Positions 12,555 through 15,182 of a stretch of 15,182 nucleotides of DNA are shown one piece after another. The notes beneath the pieces are model-generated. The model made no database searches, was not told where the DNA came from, and saw only the letters and a list, made by a program, of their open reading frames with translations. Origin of the DNA: Nanohaloarchaea archaeon PL-Br10_U2g16 (lineage in GTDB: Archaea; Nanohalarchaeota; Nanosalinia; Nanosalinales; Nanosalinaceae); NCBI GenBank assembly GCA_001563995.1, contig LKMV01000014.1, positions 1 through 15,182 of the forward strand, given 5' to 3'. Made by a program: the position numbers and the translations under genes. How positions within the stretch are numbered: the first letter of the stretch is position 1; every line of letters starts with the position of its first letter.

Positions 12555-12956
12555 GTGAACAAATTTAAAATTAAACAAATATATACAGCTATGTCATCAG
12601 AACTTTCTGCTAAAAGTCAATATGGTCCTGATCTCGATTCTTATGAAAACATAAATAATATCTCTGGCCTGCCAGATTATTTTGGAGAAGAACTACGCAA
12701 TCTAGCAAACTCAAAGGACGGACTGTTTTATGCTGAAGACATAGGAGTTCATCAGAGAAAGGTCTATGCGGTTGAAAGGAAAAATATCGATCGTGTCAAT
12801 TTTTGGGAGAATGCTAGTGAAGATACCCTGCTTGAAGAGGAACACGCAGGTCCTGAAGCTTCGCTAGAAAATATCTATATCTTAGACAGAGACAGTCAAG
12901 AGTTTAGAGAGTCTACAGAAATGGAGGAGCAGTTCATCACTGAGAACTGTCTATAG
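12555..12956 (+). CDS. acidic hypothetical protein
   Basis: A 133-residue protein with no recognised family. It is soluble, acidic and mixed in predicted structure: INNISGLPDYFGEELRNLANS, then DGLFYAEDIGVHQRKVYAVERKNI, and a Glu-rich end with one cysteine (ENCL). Two starts are possible. GTG at 12555 has TAAAATAT (about 12530-12537) 22 bp upstream; ATG at 12591 has TTTAAAATT (12563-12571) 24 bp upstream, which would drop 12 residues. The AT-rich context resembles the 0.8-1.5 kb toxin-antitoxin region. It lies between the gene remnant and the histone-like gene, each with its own promoter. Confidence 0.6.
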   Translation: MNKFKIKQIYTAMSSELSAKSQYGPDLDSYENINNISGLPDYFGEELRNLANSKDGLFYAEDIGVHQRKVYAVERKNIDRVNFWENASEDTLLEEEHAGPEASLENIYILDRDSQEFRESTEMEEQFITENCL

Positions 12957-12991
12957 TTATGTAATTTAACTTCTTCCTTCCTTATTAGCAT

Positions 12992-13351
12992 ATGAACTTA
13001 GAGAAGCTTATACCTGACGATTACGGACAGCTTGAAAACGATGATCTAGCACTCTCTGAAGGGAGGATTGCACGACTGATAAGAGAGGATATGTCTGAGG
13101 AACAGACTTTGGACGGGGATGTGCCTCATGTGATTAACTGCGTTCTTTCAGAGCTGCTGGAAGATATTATAGATGAGATGATGGGGGAAGCAGAGTATAT
13201 GGCGAAGGTGAAGGAAGCTCACGCCAGAAACGCTTTGAGAAATATAGAGATGGATGAACAGTACTCGGCAAAGACAGAGGCATTTGTGGAGCAGCTTAAA
13301 TCTATATCCGATGAGATGGAGAGAACAGCTGAAAGGATGGAGCAGAATTAA
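12992..13351 (+). CDS. candidate H2A-like histone-fold protein with helical tail
   Basis: A 119-residue, very acidic, almost wholly helical protein. Residues 23-91 can be laid on a histone fold. Helix 1 is EGRIARLIRED (compare H2A VGRIHRLLRKG). Helix 2 is a long VPHVINCVLSELLEDIIDEM onward (44-71; H2A APVYLAAVLEYLTAEILEL). Loop 2/helix 3 is KVKEAHARNALRNIEMDE (72-89; H2A IIPRHLQLAIRNDEE; archaeal histone TVKAEDIKLALK). The distance from GRI to loop 2 is about three residues longer than in archaeal histones and equals that of H2A. Residues 92-119 form a further helix, likely a coiled coil. Strong negative charge argues against simple DNA wrapping, or reflects salt adaptation. This is pattern matching by eye; an unrelated helical bundle remains possible. 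ATTTAAC (12964-12970) supports a leaderless ATG at 12992. Confidence 0.45.
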   Translation: MNLEKLIPDDYGQLENDDLALSEGRIARLIREDMSEEQTLDGDVPHVINCVLSELLEDIIDEMMGEAEYMAKVKEAHARNALRNIEMDEQYSAKTEAFVEQLKSISDEMERTAERMEQN

Positions 13352-13376
13352 AGAGCTATTCGCTCGCCTCCAACAG

Positions 13377-13395
13377 TTTTTTAACATTTTTTAAC
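13377..13395. repeat. tandem TTTTTTAAC repeat, terminator/TATA tract
   Basis: TTTTTTAAC occurs at 13377-13385 and again at 13387-13395. The first copy is a good T-run terminator for the gene ending at 13351. The second, running into TTATG, is centred about 26-30 bp before the ATG at 13421 and is the likely TATA box of the DUF378 gene. Confidence 0.5.
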
Positions 13396-13420
13396 TTATG
13401 AGGTGGTGGGTGTTACCGCC

Positions 13421-13657
13421 ATGGAAGATCTAAACTTTATCGACTGGGGCACGTTCGTTCTCGTAATCGTGGGTGCATTAAACTGGGGCCTAGAAGGAGT
13501 AGGCAGGCTGATGGAGGAAAATCTGAACGTTGTAAATCTGCTTTTAGATCAAGGAGCAGGAGTTCCTGAAGCCGAGGCCTTAGTTTACATCCTTGTAGGG
13601 CTCTCAGGACTGTACCAGATCTACTTTGGATACGAGCTCTATGAAGATAAGAACTGA
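13421..13657 (+). CDS. DUF378 small membrane protein
   Basis: A 78-residue protein. It has two transmembrane segments, about 10-28 (VLVIVGALNWGLEG) and 53-70 (ALVYILVGLSGLYQIYFG), joined by a short polar loop. 'VGALNWGL' and 'YILVGLSGLY' are the two hallmark blocks of DUF378, a widespread membrane family of unknown function. Residues 29-50 replace the usual short loop with LNVVNLLLDQGAGVPEAE. ATG at 13421 is preferred to GTG at 13403, based on the TATA tract upstream. GAGGTG at 13400-13405 looks like a ribosome site but is 15 bases away, too far for the ATG. It converges with the small gene at 13671. Confidence 0.8.
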   Translation: MEDLNFIDWGTFVLVIVGALNWGLEGVGRLMEENLNVVNLLLDQGAGVPEAEALVYILVGLSGLYQIYFGYELYEDKN

Positions 13658-13670
13658 GAATCTTAATTTC

Positions 13671-13871
13671 TTACTCTTCTCCTTCTTTTTCTTCTACATC
13701 TATATCGGGGATCGACTGGTTCATTCCTTCCGTCATATCCATGATATCTTCCATCTGATTCTGCATCATTCCTACCTGGCGTTTCATCTTCCATCTAAGT
13801 AGGAAAAGCGATGCTCCTATACCGAGGAAGAAGCCTACGACCAATCCGATTACACCGTAAACTATACTCAT
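13671..13871 (-). CDS. small single-pass membrane protein
   Basis: A 66-residue protein. One N-terminal transmembrane helix (about 3-26, SIVYGVIGLVVGFFLGIGAS...) contains G-x3-G spacing (GVIGLVVG) suitable for helix packing. A basic stop (RWKMKRQ) follows, then a Met/Gln-rich helix (VGMMQNQMEDIMDMTEGMNQ) and an acidic tail. The positive-inside rule puts the C-terminus in the cytoplasm. No family is recognised; it resembles small membrane adaptors in layout only. GTTAAAAGTAT (minus strand, 13890-13900) is 25 bp before the ATG. The promoter overlaps that of the divergent gene at 13909. Confidence 0.7.
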   Translation of the reverse strand: MSIVYGVIGLVVGFFLGIGASLFLLRWKMKRQVGMMQNQMEDIMDMTEGMNQSIPDIDVEEKEGEE

Positions 13872-13908
13872 AGATAAGGTTTAATATTCATACTTTTAAC
13901 TAAGTGTT
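13872..13908. promoter_or_regulatory. 37-bp divergent spacer with interlocked promoters
   Basis: The plus TATA GGTTTAATATTC (13879-13890) is about 25 bp before the ATG at 13909; the minus TATA GTTAAAAGTAT (13890-13900) is about 25 bp before the ATG at 13871. Each polymerase must start across the other's TATA box, so the two promoters cannot be occupied together. Both mRNAs would be leaderless. Confidence 0.6.
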
Positions 13909-14103
13909 ATGGATGAAGAAGCAGAAAAGTTGGCAGAAGCATTACTCAGGATCAACCTTATAGCCCTAACTGTCGGTGTCTCGGTATATTTTTTGACTAA
14001 CATCGTCTTTGGTCTTATAGCATTTGGGCTCTCATTATTCCCTTCTGTGGTTATCTATCTCTACATTGAAGAGGGTAAAAAACCTGGTGATGTTTTGGCT
14101 TAA
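13909..14103 (+). CDS. small two-pass membrane protein
   Basis: A 64-residue protein. A charged N-terminus (MDEEAEKLAEALLRIN) is followed by two adjoining transmembrane segments, about 15-32 (LIALTVGVSVYFLTNIV) and 34-53 (GLIAFGLSLFPSVVIYLYI), and a short polar tail (EEGKKPGDVLA). Both ends would be on the same side, probably cytoplasmic. No family is recognised. It is divergent from another tiny membrane protein through a shared 37-bp promoter, so the two may be alternatives or partners. The next gene, cysS, has its own weak promoter. Confidence 0.68.
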   Translation: MDEEAEKLAEALLRINLIALTVGVSVYFLTNIVFGLIAFGLSLFPSVVIYLYIEEGKKPGDVLA

Positions 14104-14108
14104 ACTGT

Positions 14109-14121
14109 AGTTTTGAAAACT
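14109..14121. repeat. 13-bp palindrome ahead of cysS
   Basis: AGTTTT-g-AAAACT is a perfect inverted repeat just after the preceding stop and overlapping the probable cysS TATA region (CTTTAACC, about 14120-14127). It may be an operator, or part of the termination signal of the small membrane gene. Confidence 0.4.
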
Positions 14122-14141
14122 TTAACCGATTATAGTAAGTT

Positions 14142-15182
14142 ATGGCTCTCAAACTGTTTAACACCCTGAAACGTGAGAAAGAGGAGTTCGAACCTAGGGA
14201 AGAAGGAAAAGTAAGGTTTTATTCATGTGGCCAGACAATCTACGATGATCTTCATATCGGAAACGCTCGTCCTTACGCGGTATGGGATACTCTTACACGT
14301 TACCTCAGATGGAAGGGATACAGTGTAAGACATGTCCAGAACATTACTGATGTAGGCCATCTAACGGATGATGGCGATCAGGGAGAGGACAAGGTTGAGA
14401 AGAGAGCTAAAGAAATGGGTCTGGAGCCTATGGAGCTGGTTGAGGATCAGATAGAGAGATACTTTGAAGACACTAAGGCTCTGAACATTGTGAGACAGGA
14501 TATTGTTCCCAGAGCTACAGGACATATATCTGAAATGGTTAATTACGTTCAGAAGATTATAGATAACGGATATGCTTATGAAAAAGATGGAAATATATAC
14601 TTTGATCTGAAAAAGTTCTCAGAGGATTATCAGTACGGTGAAATGGCGAAGAAAGATCTAGAACAGCTTAAAAAAGAGGCTGAGTCCCGCGTAGATAAAG
14701 ATGATAAAAAGAAGAACCAGTACGACTTTGCTGTCTGGCTAAACGCAGAGGGAACCGGACATCTTATGAAATGGAACGCAAAGTTTGATGTTGGTGGAGA
14801 AACCGTTGAATCTACCGGATATCCCGGATGGCATCTGGAATGCTCAGTGATGGGCCAGAAGTATCTGGGAGAGGAGTTTGATATCCATGCCGGCGGAAAA
14901 GACCATATCTTCCCTCACCATCCGAACGAACGAGCCCAGTGTTTTGCAGCTACGGGAACTGAACAAGCTAGGTGCTGGCTTCACAACGAGTTCATCCAGA
15001 CTGCAGAAGGAGAGAAGATGAGCAAAAGCAAGGGTAATATGGTTTTCATCAGGGAACTGATGGATGAAGGGTTTTCAGGAGATGTTATCAGATTATACCT
15101 TGTCTCATCTCACTACAGGACAGAAACAACTTTCTCTAGAGAAAAATTAAGAAAAATTGAGAAGGAGCTGAAGAGAGTGAGA
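14142..15182 (+). CDS. cysS: cysteinyl-tRNA synthetase (3' end outside window)
   Basis: 347 codons are present; the C-terminal part lies beyond the window. This is a class I synthetase that charges tRNA-Cys. The zinc ligands C29 (YSCGQT), C234 (GWHLECSVMG), H259 and E263 (FPHHPNERAQ) are all in place. The ATP motifs are HIGN (38-41, a HIGH variant) and KMSKSKGN (292-299). GGKDHIFPHH (251-260) is the expected active-site strand. There is a modest insertion between WNAKF and GYPGWH (DVGGETVEST). ATG at 14142 has a weak TATA-like CTTTAACC about 20 bp upstream and a 13-bp palindrome beside it. The first residues match the family start (LKLFNTLKREKEEFEP), so nothing is missing at the N-terminus. 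Confidence 0.95.
   Translation, partial: MALKLFNTLKREKEEFEPREEGKVRFYSCGQTIYDDLHIGNARPYAVWDTLTRYLRWKGYSVRHVQNITDVGHLTDDGDQGEDKVEKRAKEMGLEPMELVEDQIERYFEDTKALNIVRQDIVPRATGHISEMVNYVQKIIDNGYAYEKDGNIYFDLKKFSEDYQYGEMAKKDLEQLKKEAESRVDKDDKKKNQYDFAVWLNAEGTGHLMKWNAKFDVGGETVESTGYPGWHLECSVMGQKYLGEEFDIHAGGKDHIFPHHPNERAQCFAATGTEQARCWLHNEFIQTAEGEKMSKSKGNMVFIRELMDEGFSGDVIRLYLVSSHYRTETTFSREKLRKIEKELKRVR

Noticed and set aside
1..15182. CRISPR array, insertion sequence, rRNA or tRNA
   Set aside because: No regularly spaced repeats, transposase motifs, terminal inverted repeats, or rRNA/tRNA consensus were found on either strand.

Overview
The window looks like a compact archaeal chromosome segment, most likely from a salt-adapted DPANN lineage such as Nanohaloarchaeota (an inference; no rRNA gene is present). 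Archaeal marks are an aMBF1-type zinc-ribbon/HTH protein, an archaeal YchF-like GTPase with an NKMD motif, a short histone-fold protein, and TATA boxes about 24-28 bp ahead of start codons. Nearly all soluble proteins are rich in Glu and Asp, as in 'salt-in' organisms, although base composition is only moderate in GC. Genes are small and closely packed, and most are apparently leaderless. Clear Shine-Dalgarno sites occur mainly inside the 5.2-8.2 kb operon.

Layout. 1-710 (-): APH-type kinase, cut by the window edge. 825-1451 (+): DUF4258/DUF2283 pair, a probable toxin-antitoxin module. 1565-1732 (-): a 55-residue truncated histone-fold protein with a hairpin/T-run terminator. 1819-3344: ROK sugar kinase (-) and a membrane-anchored winged-helix regulator (+), divergent around an inverted repeat. 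3445-3897 (+): aMBF1. 3894-4952 (-): thymidine kinase plus YdjM-type membrane hydrolase. About 5036-5182 (+): a previously unassigned stretch that folds into a GNRA hairpin and a three-way junction, probably a structured RNA or long leader. 5227-8217 (+): AbrB regulator, GNAT acetyltransferase, AstE/AspA-like deacylase and histidyl-tRNA synthetase in a tight operon. 8214-9969: four poorly characterised genes, one a DUF4186 member without the family's usual cysteines. 10066-11262 (+): YchF-like GTPase. 11310-12240: two unknown genes. 12332-12515 (+): a frameshifted gene remnant. 12555-13351 (+): an unknown gene and a protein whose sequence and helix spacing resemble an H2A-like histone fold with a coiled-coil tail. 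13421-14103: DUF378 and two tiny membrane proteins, the latter two divergent from a 37-bp shared promoter. 14142-15182 (+): cysteinyl-tRNA synthetase, cut by the window end.

Housekeeping functions (two aminoacyl-tRNA synthetases, YchF, thymidine kinase, aMBF1) are interleaved with small regulators, membrane proteins and lineage-specific acidic proteins. The observations most worth a second look are the structured RNA at about 5.1 kb, the two histone-fold candidates, the divergent pair with mutually overlapping promoters, and two convergent pairs that share a single CTAG as both stop codons.
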